A stretch of DNA of 64,000 bases from Streptomyces sp. NBC_01353 (GCF_036237275.1 NZ_CP108352.1:1984001-2048000); one strand, 5' to 3'; positions 7,905 through 15,372 are shown, counted from the first letter of the stretch. Made by a program: numbers and translations. The notes: a model not told the origin generated them from the sequence alone.

Positions 7905-9473
7905 TCACCAGATGTTGTCGAGCGGGTCGGCGGTCTCCTCGACCTCTACGCCGAGGCCCCACTTAGCGAACGTCGCTGCCACCAGGGGGCTGATGTCCAC
8001 GCCGACATTGCGCCGGGCCCACGCCCACGCCTCGCCCAGTGGCCGCTTCTGAGCGCCCGCAAGGGCCACCGCGAGGGGCGGCGGGTCGAGGTGACTCAAG
8101 GTCTGGTCGGCGACCGCGTCATAGAACTGGCCGCAGCCCTGGGCGATCTGCCGGGCCTTCGGCTTCACAACCTCGACACGGGCCTCCGGGTTGCCAGTGA
8201 GTTCCTGCTCGACCTCCGACAGTGCGGTCTCCAGCTCCGGGATGAGCGAGCCGGCCGGGCCTCCTTCATCGACGACCCAGCAGCGTGGCCTCCACTTCCG
8301 GTGGAGCTCCTTCGCACGCTGCACCACCCAGCCCATGCCGGGTCGGTGCTCGGGCACCTCAACGTGGGCCCCGCCCCGCCACGGGCCCGCCACGGCGATC
8401 GCCGCGTGCGTCCGCTCGGGGGTCGCGTCGATGGCGAAGGAGTACGGCCCCTTCGTGGTGGCCTTCGGGTCCGCGAGCGCCCGCCAGGCGTCCTCGCCAA
8501 TGACCTGCCAGGTGTCTGTGCCGTCCGCCGGGTAGTCTCCGACGCCGAGCCGCTCACGCATGTAACCGGCTTTGCTCAGCGTGGCCCGCTCGCGGGCGAC
8601 CTTCTCCAATGTCAGCCGGTACCCGATGCCCGGGTTCGACTTCAGCACCGCCTCGTCGCTGCCCCAGTCGTCGTGCGCCGTGCAGTCCGGCCGACACTCG
8701 TCGACGTGCGGGTCCGCAGACCACTCCATGTACGACAGCGACGAATCTGGGATCCCCGTCTCGATGGCGGCCAGCGCACGGCGGCGCAGACGGCCGAGCT
8801 GGACTGACGGAGAGCCGATGCCGGCGCTGCCCGCGTACCAGATCTGAGGATCCTTCACGGCCGCCATGGTGGGCAGCAGCGCGTCCATCTCGTTGTCGCC
8901 GAGGATCATGTCCTCGTCCATGATGTTGCAGTGCCCGGTGAAGCCGCGGCCTGAGCCCTTCGACCGGGCGATGAACCGCAGCAGCTGCCCGTTGTGGAGC
9001 TCGATACCTTCCTCGCCGACGGTCTGCCGGTACGTCTTCACGCGTTTGTGCAGGTCAGGGGTCTGCCGGATCAGTCGCTCGATCCGCTTGAATGCGTTCT
9101 TCGCCGTCTTGAACTCGTGCGCCGAGTGAAGGATCAACTCCTCGCCACCGATGAACAGGCCCCAGAGCTCGCGGGCCTCGATGATTCCGCCCTTGCCGTT
9201 CTGGCGGGGGACGTTGAACGCGACCTCGAAGGAGGCCCAGCTGCCGTCCGGCTTCTCGCCCATGCCAACCCGAAGGATGTGCTGCTGCCATGGGTCGAGG
9301 TGCAGACCGGCCCGCTCCGCCAGGTCGATGGCCTCCTGGCCAGCGGTCGACACGGCGAGCGGCGCGGTCTGGATCGGCGGCGCCTGCCAGCCGTACAGCG
9401 CGTCGCTGCTACTGCCCTGCGGCCCGCCGCTGGGCTTCGGCGCGACGCTCCTCTCGCTTGCGAGCGATGTCAT
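7905..9473 (-). CDS. terL: Terminase large subunit
   Basis: A 522-aa two-domain packaging motor. The N-terminal ATPase shows a Walker A variant VPRQNGKG (88-95) and a Walker B NIMDED (183-188); a C-terminal RNase H-like nuclease begins at FAIDATPERTHAAIAV. It cuts concatemeric DNA and drives it through the portal. The ATG lies inside the end of the upstream 95-aa gene (65-nt overlap), arguing for tight coupling with that putative small subunit. An HNH endonuclease gene about 1.2 kb upstream is typical of cos-type packaging machines of this family. Confidence 0.95.
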   Translation of the reverse strand: MTSLASERSVAPKPSGGPQGSSSDALYGWQAPPIQTAPLAVSTAGQEAIDLAERAGLHLDPWQQHILRVGMGEKPDGSWASFEVAFNVPRQNGKGGIIEARELWGLFIGGEELILHSAHEFKTAKNAFKRIERLIRQTPDLHKRVKTYRQTVGEEGIELHNGQLLRFIARSKGSGRGFTGHCNIMDEDMILGDNEMDALLPTMAAVKDPQIWYAGSAGIGSPSVQLGRLRRRALAAIETGIPDSSLSYMEWSADPHVDECRPDCTAHDDWGSDEAVLKSNPGIGYRLTLEKVARERATLSKAGYMRERLGVGDYPADGTDTWQVIGEDAWRALADPKATTKGPYSFAIDATPERTHAAIAVAGPWRGGAHVEVPEHRPGMGWVVQRAKELHRKWRPRCWVVDEGGPAGSLIPELETALSEVEQELTGNPEARVEVVKPKARQIAQGCGQFYDAVADQTLSHLDPPPLAVALAGAQKRPLGEAWAWARRNVGVDISPLVAATFAKWGLGVEVEETADPLDNIW

Positions 9474-9696
9474 CGACGCTGTCCCCCTTCTCCTGAACGG
9501 GCGCGAGCGCGCGAAGGCGGATCATCAGGGCGTGCAGCTTGTCGGCGACAACGGCCTGCGCTGTCGGGGCGTCACCGGGCTGGAGTTGGTCGAGTGCCTC
9601 GGCGAGCTTGATGGCGACGGCGGCCAGACCGGGGGAGGTTGCGATCACTCCGAGTTGATCAAGCTCGGTTTGGATCTCGACAGCGGTCATGATCAA
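9409..9696 (-). CDS. Putative terminase small subunit
   Basis: A 95-aa helical protein starting ATGATCATG and overlapping the large terminase start by 65 nt in another frame. Residues 1-60 are two helices (VEIQTELDQLGV, LAAVAIKLAEALDQL) and the end is basic (ARKREERRAEAQRRAAGQ), suiting DNA binding. Its place directly upstream of terL suggests the small subunit that recognises the packaging site, but no classical HTH is visible, so it could be an accessory protein. Confidence 0.6.
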   Translation of the reverse strand: MIMTAVEIQTELDQLGVIATSPGLAAVAIKLAEALDQLQPGDAPTAQAVVADKLHALMIRLRALAPVQEKGDSVDDIARKREERRAEAQRRAAGQ

Positions 9697-9728
9697 CCCC
9701 CGTCACCGTCTGTGATGTTACAGAGAGT

Positions 9729-9765
9729 CGCTATTTACCCGGTTTGTCAAACTGGGTGAATAGCG
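9729..9765. promoter_or_regulatory. AT-rich dyad upstream of the terminase genes
   Basis: CTATTTACCCGGTTT (9731-9745) and AAACTGGGTGAATAG (9749-9763) form an inverted repeat, 13 of 15 positions complementary, with a 3-nt centre and CG on both flanks. It stands out for AT content. Placed 30 nt upstream of the late packaging genes it may be an operator, part of a late promoter or part of a cos/terminase recognition region. Confidence 0.55.
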
Positions 9766-9846
9766 TTTTCAAATGGCCGCGCAAAAAATCGGGCGAGAAG
9801 GGCTTTTGGGTCGCCCGTCCCTGGCCCTAAAGAAGGGTCCGACCCC

Positions 9847-9858
9847 CGGGCATGCCCG
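9847..9858. repeat. 12-bp perfect palindrome in the terminase upstream region
   Basis: CGGGCATGCCCG is a perfect palindrome within the 232-bp non-coding stretch between the kinase-like gene and the terminase genes. Together with the nearby AT-rich dyad it marks this stretch as the best candidate for a packaging (cos) or regulatory region in the window. Confidence 0.4.
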
Positions 9859-9928
9859 CCTTTCGGTGATCGCTCATCGAGGTCTCAGCGCCTCATCACT
9901 CACTGAGATCCGTCACCGTCGCGGTGGG

Positions 9929-10366
9929 TCACCACTGCCTCGAAGCCTGTGGCATGACACTGCGTGGCATCGTCTTGCGCTGTGAGTACCAGCGGGTGGC
10001 GACGCGCTGCATCTCGGGTGAGCGCATGGCCTCGATGCGGGACATGACGATGTCACGGCCGGGGTCGACAACCTTGATCTCAGCATCCAGCCGCTTGTAC
10101 TTGGCCATGGCCTTCGCGCTGGGCATGGTGTGGATGAGATAGCAGTCGACCTTGTCGAGGTGCTGACAGGCTTCCTCGATGGCAGCGAACCGGGCACGCT
10201 GAGCCACGCGCTGAACGATCGGGTCGTGGTTCCACTGCGGTGCACCGGGCCCAGTGAGGGCGACGGCGATGAGATCCAGGTCGATGACGATGTCCCGCGC
10301 GGTGGCGTGCGCCTGGATCCAGCTGCTCTTGCCCGCGGCTGGCGGGCCCGTGACGACGTACAGCAC
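9929..10366 (-). CDS. P-loop ATPase, polynucleotide-kinase-like
   Basis: A 145-aa protein starting GTG (VLYVVTGPPAAGKSSW), with GGAGCGAG spanning the previous stop as ribosome site. The Walker A motif GPPAAGKS occupies residues 7-14, followed by DIVIDLDLIAVAL, resembling AAA_33/zeta-toxin or polynucleotide-kinase families that phosphorylate nucleic acid ends or nucleotides. A basic tail (RWYSQRKTMPRSV) follows. It lies with the HNH gene next to the packaging genes, so a DNA end-processing role is possible. The substrate cannot be told from sequence. Confidence 0.8.
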   Translation of the reverse strand: MLYVVTGPPAAGKSSWIQAHATARDIVIDLDLIAVALTGPGAPQWNHDPIVQRVAQRARFAAIEEACQHLDKVDCYLIHTMPSAKAMAKYKRLDAEIKVVDPGRDIVMSRIEAMRSPEMQRVATRWYSQRKTMPRSVMPQASRQW

Positions 10367-10370
10367 GGCG

Positions 10371-10622
10371 TTACTCGCTCCAGATGCGAGCGCCCGTGGC
10401 GTCGAACCATTCGATGCTCGACAGCCCGATCTGACTGCCATCTGTGTGGAACCAGGGAGTCATCGAGGATGCCCCGGCTGGAGCCATCGGCGCGTCCAGA
10501 GTGAGGGTGACGACGTTCGGGTCGCTCACGTCCCTGGACACCTCTGTGCAGCCGAGGAGGGGCATGAAGGTTCCGAACTCCTCCATCAGCTCGCAAGACA
10601 CTTGGAGGGTCACATGGCTCAT
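10371..10622 (-). CDS. Small phage protein, function unknown
   Basis: An 83-aa protein starting MSHVTLQVSCELMEEFGTF behind GGAGGTGGTGACC. It has a beta-alpha-beta look with VVTLTLDAPM and ends IEWFDATGARIWSE, reminiscent of vicinal-oxygen-chelate-like halves, but no metal-binding His/Glu set is clear. It is followed after 4 nt by the kinase-like gene, so both are cotranslated. Comparable proteins beside HNH genes occur in actinophages; function unknown. Confidence 0.7.
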   Translation of the reverse strand: MSHVTLQVSCELMEEFGTFMPLLGCTEVSRDVSDPNVVTLTLDAPMAPAGASSMTPWFHTDGSQIGLSSIEWFDATGARIWSE

Positions 10623-10624
10623 GG

Positions 10625-10900
10625 TCACCACCTCCGCGAGGTTCGCTGCGGGGCCGTGGCGCCCGTCCGGTTGCCGCGGGCGCTGTTACACCGTCGGTGC
10701 ATGGAGCGCGCGTTGGCGGGGTCGAGCAGGCTGCCACCGCGCGACAGGGGCACGATGTGGTCGAGCGTGAACGACCACGGTGACCGAGGGTCGAGCTTGG
10801 GGTTGATGTAGCCGCCGCAGCGGGCGCAGGGCAGCCCGAGCGCCTTCACGTGGGCGACGAGGCGGCGGTAGGGGCGTCCGTTGCGGGGGTTGGCTGCCAC
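10625..10900 (-). CDS. HNH endonuclease (packaging-associated)
   Basis: A 91-aa HNH nuclease. CARCGG (25-30) supplies the first zinc Cys pair; LDHIVPLSRGG contains the catalytic DH, and HRRCNSARG the final His and Cys/Asn. Small HNH proteins encoded next to terminase, portal and protease genes stimulate terminase DNA cleavage in cos phages of the HK97 group, so this is likely a packaging cofactor rather than a selfish homing enzyme. The basic termini fit DNA binding. Confidence 0.9.
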   Translation of the reverse strand: MAANPRNGRPYRRLVAHVKALGLPCARCGGYINPKLDPRSPWSFTLDHIVPLSRGGSLLDPANARSMHRRCNSARGNRTGATAPQRTSRRW

Positions 10901-10924
10901 GCGTGCTCACCTCCCGTCGGTTCC

Positions 10925-11224
10925 CTAAGTGACGATGAGGGTGCCGGCCTTGCGCACGACGTGCTCGTCATTCGACGGGTCGATGCTGACCCACACGTGC
11001 CAGCTACCGCGGGTGAGGGTGCTGTCGCCGGCTGGTCCGACGAGGACGCGGGCTGTCGTGTCGCCGTCCCATTCGCCGACTATCCAGTCTTCCGGCTCGG
11101 GGTTGGACCGGTTGGCGTCAGGCAGGAAGGCGAAGCGTGGCGCCGTCCCCGTGAGGTCGGCGCCTTCCGGCGAGGCGGTGACGGTGACGCTCAGGTACTC
11201 CAGGCTGCTGGCGGGAATCACCAT
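10925..11224 (-). CDS. Small beta-rich structural-region protein
   Basis: A 99-aa protein beginning MVIPASSLEYLSVTVTASPEG. Its ATG overlaps the preceding stop region (CATGGTGA) and GGGAG lies about 10 nt upstream; an in-frame ATG six codons earlier is an alternative. The sequence is beta-rich with Ig-like features (SWHVWVSIDPSND, ending AGTLIVT). It is coupled to the repeat-bearing structural gene upstream and may be an accessory virion component. Function unknown. Confidence 0.65.
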   Translation of the reverse strand: MVIPASSLEYLSVTVTASPEGADLTGTAPRFAFLPDANRSNPEPEDWIVGEWDGDTTARVLVGPAGDSTLTRGSWHVWVSIDPSNDEHVVRKAGTLIVT

Positions 11225-12243
11225 GGGGCGCTGATCTCCCATCCGCTACTGGGTGTGTTGACGGCCCATGAGATCGCAGGCGTACCGATGGTGAGCGTGA
11301 CGTCGGGGTCGAAGCCGTCGACTGACGGGGCGTAGATGGTGGCTGTGCTTGCGATGCGGCCCGGCGTGAGGGTGACCGCGCCGGGGGTCAGGGCTGGGGC
11401 GTGCAGGGTCGCCTGGGACGCGACGGCCGCTGGCGTGAGCGTTACCGTACCTGGGGCGAGCGTGGGGCCGTATAGCACCGCGGTGGGCTCGATGCGGCCG
11501 GGCTGGAGCGTGACGGCCCCTGGTGCGAGCGTGGGCGCCGGGATGGTGGCGGTGGACTCGATGCGGGCGGGGCTGACTGTCTGCTCGCCGGGGGCGATGG
11601 CCAGGGTCCAGGCTGAGCCGAGGGCCGACTGGTCAGCGGTCCATACGCGGGAGCCGATGGCCCCCGCCACGGTGCTGTCGGAGTCTCCCCATGTTCCGGA
11701 GCAGGAGCCGGAGCCAGCGGTCGTGAATGCCTGTCCGCGCCTTGTGTGGCTGCCTGGGGCGGTCCATGCGGACGTGTTGGGGCTCGTGGCTCCACGCGAG
11801 TCCCAGACGACGCCGACTTCTCGACTGGCTGCGCCTACTGAGCCCAGTGACGGTGTGGTCTTCGTGGTGGCCGCCGCGGACGTGTTGGTGGCCGCCGTGA
11901 CCGGGCTGGACGCGAGGACGCCGCGAACCCGGCCGATGAGGAGTACCTGGCGGATGCTGCCGGTGCTGGGCGTGACGGTGACGACGGCGCCAAGGTCGCT
12001 GGCCTCGGCGATGCGCCACCACAGCTGGGACATGTGCCCGGCCTGCGTGGCGGTGCCGAGGCTGGTCCAGGCGCCTGCTCCGCCCGCAATGGCGAAGGTC
12101 CGGCTGCCAGACGGCATGACGCACGCAACGAGCAGCAGGTCACCGATGATGACGCTGCCGTCGTTGGGGACGGTGGCCGAGGCCGATGAGTTGCTCGACA
12201 GGGTGACGGTGTCTGCGAGGTGGGTGAGCTGACCGACAGCCAC
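11218..12243 (-). CDS. Structural protein with four 23-residue C-terminal repeats
   Basis: A 341-aa protein, probably a virion surface or fibre-like component. Residues 1-215 resemble a phage beta-sandwich module (GDLLLVACVMPSGSRTF, WWRIAEASD). Residues 218-309 are four consecutive 23-residue units of pattern PG-VTL-PGRI-STATIYAPTL. The tail (DVTLTIGTPAISWAV) is beta-rich. Repeats of this kind usually build elongated surface structures. The gene is transcribed with the 129-aa gene upstream (8-nt gap). The assignment to a surface protein is inference from composition and place. Confidence 0.65.
   Translation of the reverse strand: MAVGQLTHLADTVTLSSNSSASATVPNDGSVIIGDLLLVACVMPSGSRTFAIAGGAGAWTSLGTATQAGHMSQLWWRIAEASDLGAVVTVTPSTGSIRQVLLIGRVRGVLASSPVTAATNTSAAATTKTTPSLGSVGAASREVGVVWDSRGATSPNTSAWTAPGSHTRRGQAFTTAGSGSCSGTWGDSDSTVAGAIGSRVWTADQSALGSAWTLAIAPGEQTVSPARIESTATIPAPTLAPGAVTLQPGRIEPTAVLYGPTLAPGTVTLTPAAVASQATLHAPALTPGAVTLTPGRIASTATIYAPSVDGFDPDVTLTIGTPAISWAVNTPSSGWEISAPW
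11317..11592 (-). repeat. Four tandem 69-bp coding repeats
   Basis: These bases encode residues 218-309 of the structural protein as four consecutive units of exactly 23 codons. Each begins with PG and contains a VTL or VSP strand followed by an ATI/ATL strand. The period is constant while many positions differ, so the array is old rather than a recent slippage product. Confidence 0.8.
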
Positions 12244-12251
12244 GGCTCACC

Positions 12252-12641
12252 TCACAGGGCGAAGATGCCGGACGCGTGCCAGGAGGCGGTCAGGTCACCG
12301 CCGTTGGGGGTGACGCTGACGCCGTCGATGTAGGCGATGAGCGAGGCTGTGGCGTCGCTCCCGGTGTGCTTGTACAGCACGATCGCCTCGACGCTGTCCC
12401 CGGTCACGGCGCTGAACGTGACGTCGGCGGCGTCGAACACGCCACCCGTGATCGTCTTGGAGCCGAGGGCCGAGGACGCGGCCACGCGCGCGCCGGCCGC
12501 GACGTCGTCGAGGAAGTCGTGGGCTGCGCTGTAGGTGTAGTCGGCGGTGTCGACGATGACGGCCCTGATGTCGTCGGCCGCGAGGTCGATATCTCCGCCC
12601 AGCAGAGCCTGCTTGAAGCTCGGGTAGAGCGCGCTGGCCAT
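12252..12641 (-). CDS. Small virion-region protein
   Basis: A 129-aa protein starting MASALYPSFKQALLGGDIDL behind AAGGAGG. It has strands RAVIVDTADYTYS and VEAIVLYKHTG and ends TASWHASGIFAL. Proteins with this opening (short helix, then DIDL and a KHTG-type turn) occur in many phages beside tail or capsid decoration genes, where they are thought to be minor structural subunits. It immediately precedes the repeat protein in the same transcript, supporting a shared structure. Confidence 0.65.
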   Translation of the reverse strand: MASALYPSFKQALLGGDIDLAADDIRAVIVDTADYTYSAAHDFLDDVAAGARVAASSALGSKTITGGVFDAADVTFSAVTGDSVEAIVLYKHTGSDATASLIAYIDGVSVTPNGGDLTASWHASGIFAL

Positions 12642-12702
12642 CGGGGCCTCCTTCTTCCTTGAATGGGGAGGAGGGGAAGTAGGCGCCGCCCCGTCCCGGC
12701 AG

Positions 12703-13029
12703 TCAGCCTCCGGATCCGAAGGCCGCTCGTCCCCGCTTGTTCGACAGCATCAAGCCGTCCATGTAGGCATCGAGGTAGTCGTCTTCGGGGACTGCCTCGC
12801 ACTCGGCAGGCTTCGGGTCAGAGTCCGTTTCGGAGTCGAAGTCGTCAGGGCGAGCGCCGATGACGTCGGCCCAGGCCTCGACGCAGGCCTGCCTCTGCTC
12901 AGCCGCGGACAGCGTGGGCGTCACGGTGACCGTGACTGTGACTGCCGGCTTGGCCCCGCCGCCTCCGTTGCAGGCGGTGAGGCCGAGGCAGAGGGCGGCC
13001 GCGAGAGCGGCAAGGGCGGTGCGTCGCAT
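12703..13029 (-). CDS. Phage-encoded lipoprotein
   Basis: A 108-aa protein with a signal peptide (MRRTALAALAAALCLG) and a lipobox LTAC, so Cys at about residue 20 should be acylated and the protein anchored outside the membrane. A Gly-rich and Thr/Val-rich linker (AVTVTVTVTPT) leads to an acidic domain containing two further Cys. The start is fixed by GGGGGGAC upstream. Prophage lipoproteins often act in superinfection exclusion or alter the host envelope; no sequence evidence selects between these. It is separately spaced from its neighbours. Confidence 0.75.
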   Translation of the reverse strand: MRRTALAALAAALCLGLTACNGGGGAKPAVTVTVTVTPTLSAAEQRQACVEAWADVIGARPDDFDSETDSDPKPAECEAVPEDDYLDAYMDGLMLSNKRGRAAFGSGG

Positions 13030-13113
13030 AGTCCCCCCAGGACGTTGCGTGATGAGAGGCCTCATCATGCGTCCGGGTCAGGGTGAGCGGAGGGGGTGTC
13101 TCCGTTCTGTTAC

Positions 13114-13359
13114 CTACGCGGCCTTGGGGCGCCGCTGCGGCATCTGCCGGTAGCGGGCGGCCCTCTGCTCTATCTCTGGCAGGGCGTACATGGTCTTGTA
13201 CTCGTGGCCTTGGCCGGAGTACTGCCGCGGGTCGCCCTTGAAGCGTGTGATCTGGCCTCGAGATGCCCACTGCCTGATGACCGGCTCCGGAACACCAGTG
13301 GCCGCGGACGCTTCATGTGCGAATACGAGGTCGTCGGGGTACAGCTCGGCTGCGTCCAT
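13114..13359 (-). CDS. MerR/HTH-17-like small DNA-binding protein
   Basis: An 81-aa protein starting MDAAELYPDDLVFAHEASAA, preceded by GGGGGCG. Residues 12-45 form a MerR-type helix-turn-helix (VFAHEASAATGVPEPVIRQWASRGQI), followed by a wing region (YKTMYALPEIE) and a basic tail (RQMPQRRPKAA). It likely binds DNA as a small regulator or as a partner of the neighbouring HTH/GIY-YIG protein, which has a similar C-terminal HTH. A hairpin separates the two genes. Confidence 0.75.
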   Translation of the reverse strand: MDAAELYPDDLVFAHEASAATGVPEPVIRQWASRGQITRFKGDPRQYSGQGHEYKTMYALPEIEQRAARYRQMPQRRPKAA

Positions 13360-13379
13360 CACGCCCCCAGAATGCAGAA

Positions 13380-13405
13380 AAGCCCCCGGCGGATGCTGGG
13401 GGCTT
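13380..13405 (-). terminator. Rho-independent terminator
   Basis: Read on the minus strand, GGGGGC and GCCCCC arms (extended to AAGCCCCC/GGGGGCTT) flank a 10-nt loop and are followed by TTTTC. It lies between the GIY-YIG/HTH gene and the small HTH gene and should end transcripts of the former. Confidence 0.8.
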
Positions 13406-13480
13406 GAAGTGGTGACGGACACACTGGTATCCGGATGGGGGTAGTGTGACATGGATTCGGCCAGCTGGGCAAGGAACGAT

Positions 13481-14254
13481 CTACCTGGGCCTCCAGTTCT
13501 GGCTTTCGCGACCACGGCTGATGAGGAACTCGACGTGCTCGAGGTGATAGACGGGACGTCCCTTCTCGTTCGTTCCGGCTGCGACGATCCGTCCGCGCCT
13601 TACCCATTGACTGATGGTCGACACGCTCATGGTGAACCTCTTGGCGGCCTCGGCGGAGGTCAGTAGCTCGCCGCTGGCTGGGGCAGGCAGTACCACGTCC
13701 TCCCGTCCGCGCCTGTAACCCCGCCCCATCGTTGCAATGCTTGGCCAGGAGTCGTCGGGGTCTCCATGCAGATCTCGCAGCTCTGCGATGTGCTTCTGCA
13801 GGCGCGGCGAGGACCGGAAGTATTCACCCCGCCGCCAGACTCGCTCGGGATGAAACTGCTTGTGCCTTCGCGCCTCAAGGTCAGGCCCTCCGGGCTCGAA
13901 GGCCAGGATCTCGTCTGGCATGAGCGTGTGCAGCCTGTGAGCCGGATTCCTTGTCGTCCCGATCTTCACGAGCTCGGCGCGCTTGATGTAGTACACGATC
14001 TCGATGCGTTCGGGTCGGGTCCGCCTCTGGCGAGCGAGTCCTTCGTGCTTGCTGCGGCCAACCTTGATGGCAATCTCTATGGTCTCGGCATTGAGTTCGA
14101 CGCCGGCGTCAGTCATGGACTGAAGCTCCGCAGCCACATGTCGGAATGTTGGGTCCGCGGTATCAATGAGCGCGAGCAGCGGGGCAACGCTTGGCCTGGT
14201 CCCTGTATTGGCGGCCTTGATGCTCCCAGGTACGAATGGCCTTCTGTCTTCCAT
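13481..14254 (-). CDS. T5orf172/GIY-YIG-like protein with C-terminal HTH
   Basis: A 257-aa protein in three parts. Residues 1-80 are helical. Residues about 84-150 match the T5orf172 branch of the GIY-YIG superfamily (IVYYIKRAELVKIGTTRNPAHRL, then LEARRHKQF). Residues about 195-250 are a MerR/Xre-like HTH (LLTSAEAAKRFTMSVSTIS, QWVRRGRIVA). It may be a DNA-nicking enzyme targeted by its HTH, or a regulator with an inactive nuclease fold; the central Tyr and Lys/Gly residues are kept. A GGAGCTCC ribosome site precedes the ATG. It ends at a terminator. Confidence 0.75.
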   Translation of the reverse strand: MEDRRPFVPGSIKAANTGTRPSVAPLLALIDTADPTFRHVAAELQSMTDAGVELNAETIEIAIKVGRSKHEGLARQRRTRPERIEIVYYIKRAELVKIGTTRNPAHRLHTLMPDEILAFEPGGPDLEARRHKQFHPERVWRRGEYFRSSPRLQKHIAELRDLHGDPDDSWPSIATMGRGYRRGREDVVLPAPASGELLTSAEAAKRFTMSVSTISQWVRRGRIVAAGTNEKGRPVYHLEHVEFLISRGRESQNWRPR

Positions 14255-14358
14255 CGGAGCTCCGAATCAAGCGAGTTGCCGTAAGAGAATCTTGCGTTGC
14301 CCGACTGACAGTCCCGTTGGCCTGCGCTGTCGCCATCCGCCGCGCCAGACTGGCCCTC

Positions 14359-14544
14359 ATGGCGACGGTGTTCACGGTGCAGTCGGATTCCGAAGCGGAG
14401 TGCCGGGTCGAGCTGGAGCGTCTGTGCCGGGATTACGGGCTGGTGCCTGCGTTGCTGCCGCGCGAGTGGTCGGGGACGGGCCGGTGGATGGCTCGGGCAA
14501 CGCCGAAGGCCCCCGCTGAAGTGCACGGAGGCCAGGCGGTCTGA
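14359..14544 (+). CDS. Small plus-strand protein, function unknown
   Basis: A 61-aa reading frame starting MATVFTVQSDSEAECRVELE on the opposite strand to all neighbouring prophage genes. It reads like a real protein (DYGLVPALLPREWSGTGRW) with high third-position GC, and lies in the gap between divergent minus-strand genes. No ribosome site is visible, so it may be leaderless or an older remnant. It could be a small regulator expressed in the lysogen. Moderately uncertain. Confidence 0.5.
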   Translation: MATVFTVQSDSEAECRVELERLCRDYGLVPALLPREWSGTGRWMARATPKAPAEVHGGQAV

Positions 14545-14545
14545 G

Positions 14546-14767
14546 CTACTGGGCGTAGGCGGCGTTCATGCACTGTCCGCATAGGTCGCCGTGGCGGCGG
14601 CTCACGTGGTGGTGGATGCCGCAGGAGTAGCGGCCGCAGCCGCAGAGGTGGGCACGCTGAAGGTCGAGTTCCACGCCGCAGTTCGGCGCCTCACAGGGGA
14701 CCTTGGTCGCGGATCCGGCCTCGGTCTCCTTGCCGTTGCGGGGGATCGTGTCGTGCGCCTGTCCCAT
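14546..14767 (-). CDS. Small Cys-rich zinc-binding protein
   Basis: A 73-aa protein behind TAAGGAGC. It has several Cys/His groups: CEAPNCG, LCGCGRYSCGIHHHVSRRHG and LCGQC, enough for two zinc sites of treble-clef or ribbon type. It is co-directional with the Spd-like membrane gene 11 nt upstream, so both probably share a transcript. Such small zinc proteins accompany Spd genes on Streptomyces mobile elements and may be nucleic-acid or protein adaptors; the precise function is unknown. Confidence 0.7.
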   Translation of the reverse strand: MGQAHDTIPRNGKETEAGSATKVPCEAPNCGVELDLQRAHLCGCGRYSCGIHHHVSRRHGDLCGQCMNAAYAQ

Positions 14768-14778
14768 GGCGGAGCTCC

Positions 14779-15213
14779 TTAGAGGTTGTTGGTGGTCTTA
14801 CCCAGCAAGCGGTTCTGCGTGTGGATGGTCTGGTTGTGCTGGTGCACGGGCCCGTTGTAGTGGTGGTGCTGCTCGGCGGGCATGACGTCCTTCGCGCGGC
14901 CGAGGAGGCGGCTGATCGCAAGGACGAGGACGGCCGGTGAGCCGAGGAGGATGGCGCAGACGACGGGGTCGGCGTACCCGGAGGCCAGCATGACCAGGGA
15001 CGCTGAGCCGCCGACGAAGAGACTCGCGGCGCCGCCGGACAGCATCAGCGCGCTGAGGTCGGTGGCCTTCTGGCTCATGGGCGGCCGGCCGGGCTGGGAC
15101 ACGGGCGGGGTGGGGCCGACGACGGGCAGCGGGGTGTCGTCGCGGTAGTTGGTGACGGGCTGGAGGGCATCGTTGACGGCGTTGATGAGCTGCTGTGCCT
15201 GGTCGGTGGACAT
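14779..15213 (-). CDS. Spd-like membrane protein (plasmid-spread type)
   Basis: A 144-aa protein starting behind GAGGAAGCC. Residues 1-45 are soluble and Pro-rich, two hydrophobic helices lie at about 53-76 and 81-102 (LMLSGGAASLFVGG, VVCAILLGSPAVLVLAI), and the end is His/Asn/Gln-rich (EQHHHYNGPVHQHNQ). Size and placement directly downstream of a TraB/FtsK-like gene match Spd proteins that help spread plasmids through mycelium. Within a phage it might instead act on DNA distribution or the cell membrane. The assignment is by context and topology. Confidence 0.6.
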   Translation of the reverse strand: MSTDQAQQLINAVNDALQPVTNYRDDTPLPVVGPTPPVSQPGRPPMSQKATDLSALMLSGGAASLFVGGSASLVMLASGYADPVVCAILLGSPAVLVLAISRLLGRAKDVMPAEQHHHYNGPVHQHNQTIHTQNRLLGKTTNNL

Positions 15214-15272
15214 GGCTTCCTCGGGTAGTTATGTAACGGTTTGGGGTCTGCTTGGTGGGCGTCTGCCGCTAT

Positions 15273-15302
15273 GGGAGGCTGCGTGCGGTCATGCAGCCTC
15301 CC
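15273..15302 (-). terminator. 10-bp inverted repeat between the TraB-like and Spd-like genes
   Basis: GGGAGGCTGC (15273-15282) pairs perfectly with GCAGCCTCCC (15293-15302) around a 10-nt loop. It lies 84 nt past the stop of the TraB-like gene and has no U-tract. It may be a terminator or part of a DNA-binding region together with the adjacent direct repeats. Confidence 0.55.
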
Positions 15303-15308
15303 GGCGGG

Positions 15309-15372
15309 GCACGCAGCCTGCATGCACCCTCTGACCTGGGGGTATGCAGGCGCACGCACCCTGCAAGCACCC
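15309..15372. repeat. Direct repeats after the TraB-like gene (clt-like candidate)
   Basis: Two 21-nt copies (15309-15329 and 15352-15372) differ at only two positions and start 43 bp apart; both contain GCACGCA, CCTGCA and GCACCC. GCACCC occurs three times in 50 bp. Streptomyces TraB proteins bind short repeats in a clt locus close to traB, so this non-coding repeat cluster just beyond the TraB-like gene is a candidate binding site. The function is inferred only. Confidence 0.5.

Noticed and set aside
9773-9985. Plus-strand 70-codon frame upstream of the terminase genes
   Set aside because: No ribosome site, Arg/Leu/His-rich noise, overlaps palindromic non-coding DNA.
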